DNA from: Enterocloster clostridioformis
Lineage (GTDB): Bacteria; Bacillota; Clostridia; Lachnospirales; Lachnospiraceae
Assembly: GCF_020297485.1 (NCBI RefSeq)
Contig: NZ_JAIWZC010000001.1
Location: 4,216,001-4,280,000, forward strand
Length of the DNA: 64,000 bases
Reading direction: 5' to 3'
The position numbers and the translations under genes were made by a program. The notes beneath the pieces were generated by a model. The model did not search any database. It saw nothing but the letters and a program-made list of their open reading frames with translations, and was not told the origin of the DNA. This document shows, piece after piece, positions 8,860 to 18,022 of the stretch. Numbering within the stretch: position 1 is the stretch's first letter; the number at the start of each line of letters is the position of its first letter.

Positions 8860-8936
8860 CCAAAAGCCTGTTTCAGGGTGTATCTTGAGGCATCGGTCTG
8901 TCCGCGGTTCCATGAAGAAAGGAAGGAAAACAGGCA

Positions 8937-10388
8937 TTGAATGAAAAACAGACAACGGCAAAGGTCTTAAACGGCCTGTTTTGGAAGTTAATGGAAAATG
9001 GAGGCGCCCAGGGCGTCCAGTTCCTGGTTTCCATCATACTGGCGCGTCTGCTCTCGCCGGAAGAATACGGTGTGGTAGGCGTGATTCTCATATTTGTCAC
9101 CATTGCCAATGTACTGGTGCAAAATGGCTTCAGCACCGCATTGATTCAGAAGCGGAAGGTGGATGACACGGATTTTTCTTCGGTTTTCTTCTTTAACATG
9201 GCTGTATCCGCAGTCATCTACCTGGTATTGTATCTGTCAGCGCCCGGCATCGCATACTTTTATAATAACCAGGAGATGACGGCCCTGGTGCGGGTGCTGG
9301 CCGTGGTCCTGTTTCCGGGAGGGGTAATCTCCATACAGAATGCCTATGTGTCCAGGAATATGGAGTTTAAGGGCCTGTTCATATCCTCCTTTGCGGCATC
9401 CATGATATCGGGTGCAATCAGCATTTTCCTGGCCTACAGGGGACTGGGGGTATGGGCCCTGGTATGGCAGCAGATTGCATACTACTTTTTCTACATGCTG
9501 ATTCTGTTTATGAGCATCAGCTGGAAACCCCGCCTTTTGTTCAGTATTCTGCGGATTAAGACCATGTTCGCCTTTGGATGGAAGCTGCTGTGCGCCTCCC
9601 TTCTGGATACGGTTTATAACAATATATACGGATTGGTGATAGGAAGAATTTACAATGAATCCATGCTGGGAAACTACAACCGCGGAGAGCAGTTTCCCAA
9701 GCTGATTGTCAGCAACCTGGGAGCCGCCATCCAGTCCGTTATGCTGCCTGTGCTGTCAGCCAGCCAGGACGAGCCGGAGCGTGTAAAGTCCATGCTGCGA
9801 AGGGCCATCACCGTCAGCTCCTATCTGGTGCTGCCCATGATGGCAGGTCTCATAGCCGTGGCCCGGCCCATGGTACTGCTGCTGCTGGGAGAAAAATGGC
9901 TGCCCTGTGTTCCGTTTCTGCAAATCATGTGCATTGCCTATTCTTTCTGGCCCATTCACATTGCCAACCTTCAGGCGCTGAATGCAATGGGGCGCAGCGA
10001 TATATTCCTTAAATTGGAAATTGTGAAAAAGATGGTGGGCCTGGCGGTGCTGGTGGCGGGCATACGCTATAATCCTCTGGTGCTGGTGGCACTTAAGGCG
10101 GCCGCGGATTTCCTGTGCACCTTCATCAACGCATGGCCCAATAAACGCCTGCTTAACTACAGCATATTGGAGCAGTGGAAGGATATCATTCCGTCAGTGG
10201 CAGTCTCAATCCTCATGGCCGCGGCTGTCATGGCTGCGGGAAGATATGTTCCCGTGGGATGGCTGGGCCTGGGAATGCAGATTCTCTTTGGCGCGGTTGT
10301 GTATATGCTGGCATCCTGGGTTTTGGGGCTGGAAGTGTTCCGGTATATCAGGGGCCTGGCAATGGACAGGCTGCCCGGAAGAAAGTAA
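8937..10388 (+). CDS. polysaccharide flippase (Wzx/WzxC type)
   Basis: A 483-residue protein with about 12-14 membrane helices of the MOP exporter superfamily. It opens with LNGLFWKLMENGGAQGVQF and ARLLSPEEYGVVGV, which are typical of WzxC/TuaB-type lipid-linked oligosaccharide flippases. The start is TTG at 8937, about ten bases after GGAAGG; the nearby ATG at 8941 is out of frame. A second flippase gene lies at 18 kb and an ABC exporter is also encoded, so more than one glycan, or a flipped side unit, may be made. Confidence 0.85.
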   Translation: MNEKQTTAKVLNGLFWKLMENGGAQGVQFLVSIILARLLSPEEYGVVGVILIFVTIANVLVQNGFSTALIQKRKVDDTDFSSVFFFNMAVSAVIYLVLYLSAPGIAYFYNNQEMTALVRVLAVVLFPGGVISIQNAYVSRNMEFKGLFISSFAASMISGAISIFLAYRGLGVWALVWQQIAYYFFYMLILFMSISWKPRLLFSILRIKTMFAFGWKLLCASLLDTVYNNIYGLVIGRIYNESMLGNYNRGEQFPKLIVSNLGAAIQSVMLPVLSASQDEPERVKSMLRRAITVSSYLVLPMMAGLIAVARPMVLLLLGEKWLPCVPFLQIMCIAYSFWPIHIANLQALNAMGRSDIFLKLEIVKKMVGLAVLVAGIRYNPLVLVALKAAADFLCTFINAWPNKRLLNYSILEQWKDIIPSVAVSILMAAAVMAAGRYVPVGWLGLGMQILFGAVVYMLASWVLGLEVFRYIRGLAMDRLPGRK

Positions 10389-10404
10389 ACAGGAGGAACG
10401 TAAA

Positions 10405-11373
10405 ATGAGGACAGTGATTGTGACAGCCATAGGGTCTTTTTCGGCTGATATCGTCATTAAGAAATGCAGGGAGAATGGAATCCGGGTCATAGGCTGCGAT
10501 GTGTATCCCAGGGAATGGATTGCGGACGCGGGGAACGTGGAGGTGTTTTATCAGGTTCCCTATGCAACGGATACAGACCATTATATAGGGACCATGATGT
10601 TCCTTTGCCGGAAGGAAGGGGCGGAGGCCGTCATTCCCCTGACGGACGCGGAGATTGATGTGTTCAATCTTCACCGGGACGAATTCAGTGAAATAAATGT
10701 AACCTTATGCATGTCGGACAAGGCCTGCATCGGCCTGTGCCGTGACAAGATGGAGCTGTACCGCTATCTGGAGGAGCATATGGAGGGAACCGTGATTCCC
10801 ACTCTGCGCCTGGGGGACGCGGACCCGGATGAAATCAGGTATCCGGCTGTGTGTAAGCCCTATAATGGAAGAAGCAGCCAGGGCCTTAAGATGGTGGGAT
10901 CCCGCCGCGAGATGGAGGGGTTTCTGGGGGAAACAGATCCGGCAGATTATATCGTCCAGCCCATGATAAAGGGAAACGTGGTCACGGTGGATGTGGTGCG
11001 AAGCCCTGAGCAGGGCACATGCGCAGCTATCTGCCGCAGGGAGCTTTTGCGGACTCCAAACGGAGCGGGAACCTCTGTGCTGGTATTCAGAAACCGCCAG
11101 CTGGAGGAACGGTGCCGGACCATTGCCGGGCTGTTGGGAATCAGGGGATGCGTGAACATGGAATTTATAGAGGACCGGGACGGCGTTTACCACATGCTGG
11201 AGTGCAATCCCAGATTTTCCGGCGGCGTGGAGTTTTCCTGTCTGGCGGGATATGACTGTGTGACAAACCATCTGCGTTGTTTTGAGGGAAAGGAAATAGA
11301 GCAGGACGGCAGTGTCACAGGCATGTATATTGCCAGGAAATATGAGGAATATATTACCAAGGTGGAGCGGTAG
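10405..11373 (+). CDS. ATP-grasp enzyme (short carbamoyl-phosphate-synthase-like)
   Basis: A 322-residue ATP-grasp protein. The N-terminal TVIVTAIGSFSADIVIKK is a Rossmann-like pre-ATP-grasp domain. The central KPYNGRSSQGLKMV is the ATP-binding loop, and CNPRFSGGVEFS carries the metal-binding Asn. Short members of this group often sit in polysaccharide loci, where they are thought to couple an amino or carboxyl group to a sugar or another small acceptor. AGGAGG precedes the ATG by eight bases. The acceptor is unknown. Confidence 0.75.
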   Translation: MRTVIVTAIGSFSADIVIKKCRENGIRVIGCDVYPREWIADAGNVEVFYQVPYATDTDHYIGTMMFLCRKEGAEAVIPLTDAEIDVFNLHRDEFSEINVTLCMSDKACIGLCRDKMELYRYLEEHMEGTVIPTLRLGDADPDEIRYPAVCKPYNGRSSQGLKMVGSRREMEGFLGETDPADYIVQPMIKGNVVTVDVVRSPEQGTCAAICRRELLRTPNGAGTSVLVFRNRQLEERCRTIAGLLGIRGCVNMEFIEDRDGVYHMLECNPRFSGGVEFSCLAGYDCVTNHLRCFEGKEIEQDGSVTGMYIARKYEEYITKVER

Positions 11374-11389
11374 GGAGGTGTGACAGGAT

Positions 11390-12397
11390 ATGAGCGACAA
11401 AGTGCGAGGCGGCGCCGGGCCGCAAACCGCAGATACAACTATAATGGCCAGCATCAGCTGTGTTACATTTAATCATGTGAATTACATCAGAACAGCCCTG
11501 GACAGCTTTCTGATGCAGAAAACAGATTTTGCGTTTGAGATACTGGTCCACGACGATGCATCCACGGACGGTACCAGCGATATTATACGGGAATATGCGG
11601 CCAGGTATCCGGAAAAGGTGAAGCCGCTGATACAGACAGAAAACCAGTATTCACAGGGGATCGACAATATCAGCGGGGCCTTTAATTTCCCCAGGGCCAG
11701 GGGAAAGTACATTTTCATGTGTGACGGGGACGACTATTTCCTGTCCCCGGATAAGCTTCAGAAGCAGGTGGATTACATGGAAACCCACCCGGACTGTACC
11801 CTGTGTATTCACAGCGCCAGCATAGATTTGGTGGGAAAGGCGCTGACAGAGGGCCAGATGAGGCCGTACAGAAAGAGCCGCGTCCTGACCCCGGAGGAAA
11901 TCATTGACAAGCCTTCGGGCTACGCCATGTCTTCCATGGCATTTCCGGCCCGTCTGGTGGGGGATCTGCCTGATTACTATGTGGACTGTCCCGTGGGGGA
12001 TACGCCCATCCAGCTGATTGCGGCTGCAAACGGATACGGCTATTACTTTGACGAGGCCATGAGCGCCTACCGGGTAGGCGTGGCAGGTTCCTGGACCGTG
12101 GAGGGAAAGAGCGGGGATTACCAGGGGAAGCAGAGGGCTTACTGTGACCGCATGAAGCGCACCTATGAGCAGTTTGACAGGGCCACAGGGGGCAGGTTTA
12201 AGGAAGCGGCAGAGAGCGCTGCCCGCAGGACCTATTACCAGACAATGGTAAACACCAAGCAGTTTGAGGAGATATTCAATCCCCAATACCGCAGGTATTA
12301 TAAAGAGCTTACGCCCAGGATGCGGTTTTTTCTGAGATTTGAGCATACCATGCCGGCAGTATATGAAATGGCGAGGAAGACGTTCATTGGAAAGTGA
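11390..12397 (+). CDS. GT2 glycosyltransferase
   Basis: A 335-residue GT2 enzyme with ISCVTFNHVNYIRTALDS at the start, HDDASTDGT as the first acidic motif and FMCDGDDYF as the DXD metal-binding motif. The C-terminal 80 residues are basic and may sit against the membrane. The stop codon is inside a perfect hairpin shared with the convergent transpeptidase gene. Confidence 0.85.
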   Translation: MSDKVRGGAGPQTADTTIMASISCVTFNHVNYIRTALDSFLMQKTDFAFEILVHDDASTDGTSDIIREYAARYPEKVKPLIQTENQYSQGIDNISGAFNFPRARGKYIFMCDGDDYFLSPDKLQKQVDYMETHPDCTLCIHSASIDLVGKALTEGQMRPYRKSRVLTPEEIIDKPSGYAMSSMAFPARLVGDLPDYYVDCPVGDTPIQLIAAANGYGYYFDEAMSAYRVGVAGSWTVEGKSGDYQGKQRAYCDRMKRTYEQFDRATGGRFKEAAESAARRTYYQTMVNTKQFEEIFNPQYRRYYKELTPRMRFFLRFEHTMPAVYEMARKTFIGK

Positions 12398-12409
12398 TTC
12401 CAATGAACG
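12381..12409. terminator. perfect 12-bp hairpin between convergent genes
   Basis: CGTTCATTGGAA (12381-12392) pairs perfectly with TTCCAATGAACG (12398-12409) around AGTGA. It overlaps the stop codon of the upstream GT2 and lies just after the end of the convergent transpeptidase gene. There is no clear U-run on either side, so it may act as a weak bidirectional terminator. Confidence 0.5.
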
Positions 12410-12441
12410 GTTCCCCGCCATTTTGGATGTATACTCTAATA

Positions 12442-13998
12442 TTACTGCTGGGCAAAGAGAGGATCCGTGGGATCCCAGTGCTGGTCTCCCGGAATAACCC
12501 ACTCAATGGCCGGCCGGTCATAAGGGCCTGCCTTTGGCGAGTTGTAGATGGTCACCGTGGTGCCCAGTGCACAGTTGTCATATACCCATTTGGCGTCTCC
12601 GGAAAGGAGACGGACACAGCCGGCTGACTCTGCGATACCCAGATAATTATAGGTCAGCGGATCTAATGTCATGGGGTCCGGACGGCTGTACAGGATGGAG
12701 TGAATCAGGAAGCCCTTGTAGATACGCGTCGCGTACTGGGTGAAGATTCCGTGGTTCATGTCACGCCAACGGTACTTGGCCGGTGTCTGGAAGGTTCCAA
12801 TCGGGGTATCCGGTCCGGTAGAGGTAAGATAGGTCTTTACCGGGATGATGAAGCCGTTGGCTCCGTCCTGTGCGAAGATGGTCATGCAGTTCATCTGCTT
12901 GTTGATGCTGATGAGGAACGGACCGCTGTTGCCCACAATGGGCTCTAAGTCGGTCAGCAGCTTGCCGGTCTCGTCAAAGTAATACTTGAAACCGTCTATG
13001 TACTGCCAGCCTGTTACAGGCGCATTGTTCACAAAGTAGTAGCGGTCCCTGTCATTCCAGGCCCATCCGGTAAATGGAACGCCGGTGCCGTTACTGTATG
13101 CCACTGCCCCGTCCACAACCTGGATTCCGTCCGGGAACGCTGCTTCCAATGGTTTCTCCATGTTGTAGGCAGCGCCTTCCACGCCTTTACCCCAGAGGGA
13201 GACCCTGAAGCCGCTCAGCACCTTTCCTGTACCCATGGTTCCTGCTGTTGCGCTGTTGCGCGCCCAGTTTAACTCTGTCCCATCGTTCAGGGTTGTGCAG
13301 TAGTAAATATCAAATGTGTTGCCCACAAAGCCGTTGAAACGCATCTGGATGGCCTCCACCAGGGCGCCGTCCTCCCAGACAGTGGTGTGGCCGCCGTTCA
13401 TAGCCCAGTCGCTCCAGCCATGCGCGCTTGTATACGTCCTGTAAAGGATGTCGCCCACTATGTTGTTCAGATAGACGGACATGGAACGGAATCCCTGCTC
13501 CGACACCACCGGTGTATCGCCTATTACAGGATCGGTCCATGTGGTATCCGGACGGAGCACCTGAATCTGGACAAAAGGCGTATTGGCTGATGCCTGTCTG
13601 GCAGCTTCCTCTGCTGCAAACTGGGCTGCTGCGGCTGCCTCTGCATCGGCCTGCGCCGAGTCGTCTGCTGCCTGTGCCGCGTTCTGGTCCGTGGCAGAGG
13701 AAGACACGCTGTCTGTGCCGGCTTTAGCGGCTGCCTCAGTGCTGCCGGCTGCAGCAGCGCTGCCCCCATCGGCCTGTTCTGCCGGGGCTGCGTTGGCAGG
13801 AGCCACTGACTGCGGGCCGGAACTCTGCACGCCCCCACTCTGGCTTTCTGAAGAACCAGGGGAGGTTTGTTCGACTTTTGTGGAAAAAGCCGGACCATAA
13901 ATAGAATCATCCTGCGCGGCCAATGCGGGTCCGGCCTGACCTAAGACCAGAAGTCCGGACAGAAGGGCTGCGACAGCACGCTTCGTTAACTCATTCAT
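12442..13998 (-). CDS. secreted L,D-transpeptidase with ChW and cell-wall-binding repeats
   Basis: A 518-residue exported protein. The start at 13998 lies nine bases after AGGAGG and gives a signal peptide (MNELTKRAVAALLSG, cleavage near ALA-AQ). An Ala/Ser/Gln-rich linker (about residues 35-125) follows, then ChW-type repeats around WSDWAMNGG and a GW-rich cell-wall-binding repeat (YYFVNNAPVTGWQY). The C-terminal YkuD domain holds the catalytic Cys461 in SAGCVRLL and a His in FLIHSILY. L,D-transpeptidases make 3-3 peptidoglycan cross-links or attach proteins to the wall. The usual SHGC motif reads SAGC here, so one histidine is replaced. It sits on the opposite strand inside the glycan locus and may link wall and capsule assembly. 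Confidence 0.85.
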   Translation of the reverse strand: MNELTKRAVAALLSGLLVLGQAGPALAAQDDSIYGPAFSTKVEQTSPGSSESQSGGVQSSGPQSVAPANAAPAEQADGGSAAAAGSTEAAAKAGTDSVSSSATDQNAAQAADDSAQADAEAAAAAQFAAEEAARQASANTPFVQIQVLRPDTTWTDPVIGDTPVVSEQGFRSMSVYLNNIVGDILYRTYTSAHGWSDWAMNGGHTTVWEDGALVEAIQMRFNGFVGNTFDIYYCTTLNDGTELNWARNSATAGTMGTGKVLSGFRVSLWGKGVEGAAYNMEKPLEAAFPDGIQVVDGAVAYSNGTGVPFTGWAWNDRDRYYFVNNAPVTGWQYIDGFKYYFDETGKLLTDLEPIVGNSGPFLISINKQMNCMTIFAQDGANGFIIPVKTYLTSTGPDTPIGTFQTPAKYRWRDMNHGIFTQYATRIYKGFLIHSILYSRPDPMTLDPLTYNYLGIAESAGCVRLLSGDAKWVYDNCALGTTVTIYNSPKAGPYDRPAIEWVIPGDQHWDPTDPLFAQQ

Positions 13999-14095
13999 TC
14001 GTAACATCCTCCTGAATTTTATATAGATTACCATACATGTCTTAATCTATCATATTTGGCAGGAAAATTCCAGATGTGATTTACTTTTTACCCGC

Positions 14096-14101
14096 TATAA
14101 T
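14096..14101 (+). promoter_or_regulatory. -10 box ahead of the GT8 gene
   Basis: An exact TATAAT lies 63 bases ahead of the preferred GT8 start, in the AT-rich region shared with the divergent transpeptidase gene. No good -35 is seen at 16-18 bases. A promoter here makes sense because the opposite-strand gene interrupts the glf-led operon. Confidence 0.4.
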
Positions 14102-14163
14102 GTAAAATTGTAAACAAAATGACCTTAGAAAGACTAGAGAATGTAAGAAATAGGTGCCATAAT

Positions 14164-15183
14164 ATGGATTGGAATACAGAAACTGTTAATATCATTTATG
14201 CGTCTAATGACGGGTATGCCGGACATCTGGCGGCCTCCCTTTATTCCCTGCTGGACCACAGCAGGAACATCCCCCGGATGGACGTATATATCCTGTCCGT
14301 GGGAATGAGTGAGGCTTACCTTGAACGCCTGGCCTCTGTTGCGGGAAAATTCAGCCGCAGCCTTCATGTGGCGGAGCTGGGAAAACTGAGGGATCGGTTT
14401 GACTATGAGGTGGATACCAGGGGATTTGATATAAGCGCCATGGGGCGCCTCTTTGCCCCCAGGGTGCTGCCGGACTGCGTAAGAAAGGCTCTGTATCTGG
14501 ACTGCGATACCATTGTGAACGGAAGCATCCGTCCCCTGTATGAGACAGAGCTTGGAAGCCATCTGGTGGGTATGGTGATGGAGCCCACGGTTTACAGGGA
14601 GATGAAGGAATCCATCGGCATGGAAAAGGATGAGCCTTACTATAATTCCGGAGTCCTGCTCATGGACCTGGAGGCGTGGAGAAACCAGGATGTGCTGGGG
14701 CAGCTGCTGGAATTTTACAGAAGCCATCAGGGCAGCCTATTTGCCTGTGACCAGGATACCATTAACGGCGCGCTGAGAGGCAGAATCATCACGCTGCCGG
14801 TCCGGTATAATTATTTTACCAACTACCGGTATTTCAGGTACAGGACCCTGGTGAACATGTGCGGGGCATACCGGGCAGTGGGGGAGGACGAGTACAGGCA
14901 GGCGGGAAAGGCCCCTGTCATCATTCATTATCTGGGAGACGAGAGGCCCTGGATAGCCGGCAGCCACAACCATTTCAGAAGGCTCTATGAGTATTATCTG
15001 GATAAGACTCCCTGGAAGGGAACCCCAAAACAGGAGGGAAAGAGGCTGTACATGCACATGTGGTGGGTGTTTAACCATGTGAGCCTTATCTGCCCTGCCT
15101 TCCGGCTGTGGATCAGCCGCAGGCTGGGGATGAGGCTGGTGGACAGCCGAAGGAAGCAGAAGGCTTTTGGAAGCGGGAAATGA
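14164..15183 (+). CDS. GT8-family glycosyltransferase
   Basis: A 339-residue GT-A retaining glycosyltransferase. NIIYASNDGYAGHLAASLYS is the GT8 N-terminal block, ALYLDCDTIV carries the DXD metal site, YYNSGVLLMDL is the conserved sugar-binding block and IIHYLGDERPW is the C-terminal His motif. GT8 members transfer glucose or galactose from UDP-sugars. ATG at 14164 has AGGTG about ten bases upstream and is preferred. The frame is open to an ATG at 14119, which has no ribosome binding site. The next gene follows directly. Confidence 0.85.
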   Translation: MDWNTETVNIIYASNDGYAGHLAASLYSLLDHSRNIPRMDVYILSVGMSEAYLERLASVAGKFSRSLHVAELGKLRDRFDYEVDTRGFDISAMGRLFAPRVLPDCVRKALYLDCDTIVNGSIRPLYETELGSHLVGMVMEPTVYREMKESIGMEKDEPYYNSGVLLMDLEAWRNQDVLGQLLEFYRSHQGSLFACDQDTINGALRGRIITLPVRYNYFTNYRYFRYRTLVNMCGAYRAVGEDEYRQAGKAPVIIHYLGDERPWIAGSHNHFRRLYEYYLDKTPWKGTPKQEGKRLYMHMWWVFNHVSLICPAFRLWISRRLGMRLVDSRRKQKAFGSGK

Positions 15184-15184
15184 T

Positions 15185-16081
15185 ATGGATAAGATAAGCA
15201 TGATTATATTGAACTATAATGACTGCCGCACCACCCTGTCACTGGTAGATGAGGTCAGGGATTATGAGTGCCTGGACTGCGTGGTGGTGGTGGACAACCA
15301 CTCATCCGATGATTCATGGAAGCTCCTCCGGACACTGAATGGCAGCGGAAAGGTCCACGCGCTTCGGCTGGAGCAAAACGGCGGCTACGGCATGGGAAAC
15401 CAGGAGGGAATCAATTACGCCGTAAGCTGTCTGGAGGCAGACTATGTAATCATTGCCAACCCGGACATTCATGTGACGCCGCGCTGCATCCGGCGGGTAA
15501 AGGATGCACTGGACAAGACCCAGGGCGCGGTGGCTGCCTCAGCCAGGGTGAAGGACCCGCAGGGGGGAGAACTGTTTTCCTACTGGACCCTCCTTCCTCT
15601 GTGGAAGGACCTGCTGGATACGGGTTTGGTTACCAGACGTCTGTTTAAGGCCATGCTGAATACGCCTTCCTACAGGCTTGCGTATGCGGGGGATGAGGAC
15701 TGCCGCCTGGTGGATGCGGTTCCCGGGTCCTTTTTTATGTTAAAGACAGGCCTTCTCACGCCGGGGGAAATAAAAGAAGTATTTGACAAACACATCTTTT
15801 TGTATTATGAAGAAAAGGTGCTGGGACAGAAGTTCAGGAAAATGGGTCTGAAGACCGTGCTGGTAACGGATGAGTCCTATGTCCATGCCCATTCTGTCAG
15901 CATTGACAAAAGCTTTAAACGGATCGTGGATAAGCAGAGGCTGCTTCACAGGAGCAAGCTGTATTACTATAAGGAGTATCTGGGAACCGGCCCGGCAGGC
16001 ATGGCGGCAGCCAGGGCTGTTTTGGGACTCGTCCTGGCAGAGGTGTGGTTTCTGACCGTGGTGTGCAGGATGCGGTGGTAG
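15185..16081 (+). CDS. GT2 glycosyltransferase (rhamnosyltransferase-like)
   Basis: A 298-residue GT2 enzyme with MIILNYNDCRTTLSLVDEV, VVDNHSSDDSW and NPDIHVTPRCI in place of a classical DXD, as in rhamnosyltransferases of the WbbL kind. The last 25 residues are hydrophobic and could anchor it in the membrane. It starts one base after the GT8 stop and is surely cotranscribed with it. Confidence 0.8.
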   Translation: MDKISMIILNYNDCRTTLSLVDEVRDYECLDCVVVVDNHSSDDSWKLLRTLNGSGKVHALRLEQNGGYGMGNQEGINYAVSCLEADYVIIANPDIHVTPRCIRRVKDALDKTQGAVAASARVKDPQGGELFSYWTLLPLWKDLLDTGLVTRRLFKAMLNTPSYRLAYAGDEDCRLVDAVPGSFFMLKTGLLTPGEIKEVFDKHIFLYYEEKVLGQKFRKMGLKTVLVTDESYVHAHSVSIDKSFKRIVDKQRLLHRSKLYYYKEYLGTGPAGMAAARAVLGLVLAEVWFLTVVCRMRW

Positions 16082-16174
16082 GGCGGTGCGGGGAGGCGGG
16101 ATTTGAGACGCAGGACGGCGCGCTGAGGCAGGCCTTGAGATGCATAGCGGCCTGCAGAAAGGACAAAATGACGT

Positions 16175-17290
16175 ATGAACGGACAGGAAGATAAAGAGAA
16201 GGAGATACTGGTTACCCGGTCCTCCCTTCCTTCTTACGAAGAATATATAGAGATGATAAAACCCATATGGGACAGCGCATGGCTGACTAATATGGGGGAT
16301 TTCCACAAACAGCTGGAAAAGGAGCTTAAGGAGTACATGGGAATCCGGAACATGGTGCTGTTTGTAAACGGGCACATGGCCCTGGAAATGGCCATCCAGG
16401 CCCTGGAGCTGACCGGCGAGGTGATTACCACCCCCTTCAGCTTTGCGTCCACCACCCATGCCATTGTGCGCAATAACCTGACCCCGGTATTCTGCGACAT
16501 CAATCCGGAGGATTTCACCATGGACCCGGAAAAAATCGAGGCACTTATCACGGATAAGACCTCGGCTATTATGCCGGTCCATGTGTATGGAAACCTGTGC
16601 GATGTGGAGCGCATTGAGGCAATAGCCAGGAAACACGGGCTGAAGGTGATATACGATGCGGCCCACACCTTTGGGGAGCGGTATAAAGGAAAAAGCGTGG
16701 CCGAGTTTGGGGATGCCAGTATTTTCAGCTTTCATGCCACCAAGGTGTTTAACTCCATTGAAGGGGGAGCGGTAACCTTTAAGGAGGACTGGATGGAGCA
16801 CCGTCTGAACTGCCTTAAGAATTTTGGGATTGTGGACCAGGACCATGTGGTATGGGTTGGCGGGAACGCCAAGATGAATGAATTCCAGGCAGCCATGGGA
16901 CTGTGCAACCTGCATCATCTGGACCGGGAGATAGGGAAGCGCAAGAAGGTGGTGGAACGTTATCTGTCCGGCCTGGCGGGCGTGCCGGGTATTAAGCTGC
17001 CATCCTTCAAAGAAGGGCTTACGCCCAATTATGCCTATTTTCCTGTGCTCTTTGAAGGCTTTAAGGCTGACCGGGACCAGGTATACGACTGCCTGGCAGG
17101 GCACAGAATATACCCGAGAAAATATTTTTATCCCCTGATTAATGATTTCCAGTGTTATGAGGGCAGATTTTCCTCCAAGGATACGCCGGTGGCAGCCTAT
17201 GTGGCGGACCGTGTGCTGACGCTGCCATGCTATGCAGACCTGGAGCTGGAGGATGTGGACCGTATCTGCGGCATTATCAGGGGGATGTAG
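16175..17290 (+). CDS. DegT/DnrJ/EryC1/StrS-family aminotransferase
   Basis: A 371-residue PLP enzyme of the sugar aminotransferase family. The Schiff-base lysine K190 lies in SFHATKVFNSIEGGA, the fold-type-I aspartate is in IYDAAHTFGE, and TTPFSFASTTHAIV is the conserved phosphate-binding region. Such enzymes aminate nucleotide-linked 3- or 4-keto sugars. No keto-sugar-producing dehydratase is adjacent; the CDP-glucose dehydratase of this locus is 39 kb downstream. The substrate is therefore unknown. Confidence 0.9.
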   Translation: MNGQEDKEKEILVTRSSLPSYEEYIEMIKPIWDSAWLTNMGDFHKQLEKELKEYMGIRNMVLFVNGHMALEMAIQALELTGEVITTPFSFASTTHAIVRNNLTPVFCDINPEDFTMDPEKIEALITDKTSAIMPVHVYGNLCDVERIEAIARKHGLKVIYDAAHTFGERYKGKSVAEFGDASIFSFHATKVFNSIEGGAVTFKEDWMEHRLNCLKNFGIVDQDHVVWVGGNAKMNEFQAAMGLCNLHHLDREIGKRKKVVERYLSGLAGVPGIKLPSFKEGLTPNYAYFPVLFEGFKADRDQVYDCLAGHRIYPRKYFYPLINDFQCYEGRFSSKDTPVAAYVADRVLTLPCYADLELEDVDRICGIIRGM

Positions 17291-17299
17291 GAGACGAAC

Positions 17300-17986
17300 A
17301 TGGATAAGGTACTGCTGGTGATACCGGCTTTTAATGAGGAAAAAAATATAGAGAGGGTGGTGGAGGACCTGGTCCGGGGCTTTCCGTATCTGGATTATGT
17401 GGTGGTAAATGACGGTTCCAGGGACAGCACAGCCAAAATCTGCAGGGATAAGGGATATAATCTTCTGGACCTGCCGGTGAATCTGGGATTGGCCGGATGC
17501 TTCCAGGCCGGTATGAAATACGCCTACAGGAAGGGGTACCGCTACGCCGTCCAGTTTGACGGAGACGGACAGCACAGGCCAGAGTACATTGAGGCCATGA
17601 GACAGAAGATGGAGGAAGGGTATGACATTGTCATAGGCTCCCGGTTTGTAACGGAGAAAAAGGGATGGTCGGTCAGGATGATTGGAAGCAGAATCATAGG
17701 CAGCGCCATCCGGCTTACCACCGGAACAAGGGTGACGGATCCCACTTCGGGCATGCGCATGTTTAACCGGAGGATGATAGAGGAATTCGCCCTTAACCTG
17801 AATTACGGACCGGAGCCGGACACGGTTTCCTTCCTGATCAAACAGGGAGCCAGGGTAGCGGAGCTGCAGGTGACCATTGACGAAAGGCTGGAGGGGGAGA
17901 GCTATTTAAAACCGCTGACAGCCGTCCACTATATGGCCAGGATGCTGATTTCCATACTTATGATTCAGAATTTCAGGAAACGCTAG
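17300..17986 (+). CDS. GT2 glycosyltransferase, dolichyl-phosphate-mannose-synthase-like
   Basis: A 228-residue soluble GT2 of the DPM1 type. VLLVIPAFNEEKNIERVV opens the fold, VVNDGSRDST follows and QFDGDGQHRPEYI is the metal-binding motif. These enzymes move a sugar from a nucleotide onto undecaprenyl or a similar polyprenyl phosphate. The product would be a donor for GT-C enzymes, several of which seem to be encoded at 46-52 kb. There is no C-terminal membrane domain. Confidence 0.85.
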   Translation: MDKVLLVIPAFNEEKNIERVVEDLVRGFPYLDYVVVNDGSRDSTAKICRDKGYNLLDLPVNLGLAGCFQAGMKYAYRKGYRYAVQFDGDGQHRPEYIEAMRQKMEEGYDIVIGSRFVTEKKGWSVRMIGSRIIGSAIRLTTGTRVTDPTSGMRMFNRRMIEEFALNLNYGPEPDTVSFLIKQGARVAELQVTIDERLEGESYLKPLTAVHYMARMLISILMIQNFRKR

Positions 17987-18022
17987 TATTTTCCGGCTAT
18001 CCTCCGGAGCTTGGAGAACGTT

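Noticed and set aside
15740..17575. A 611-residue open frame on the reverse strand
   Set aside because: It lies antisense to three well-supported genes (GT2, aminotransferase, GT2), has no ribosome binding site and its sequence is His/Pro/Gln-rich in the way of antisense frames.
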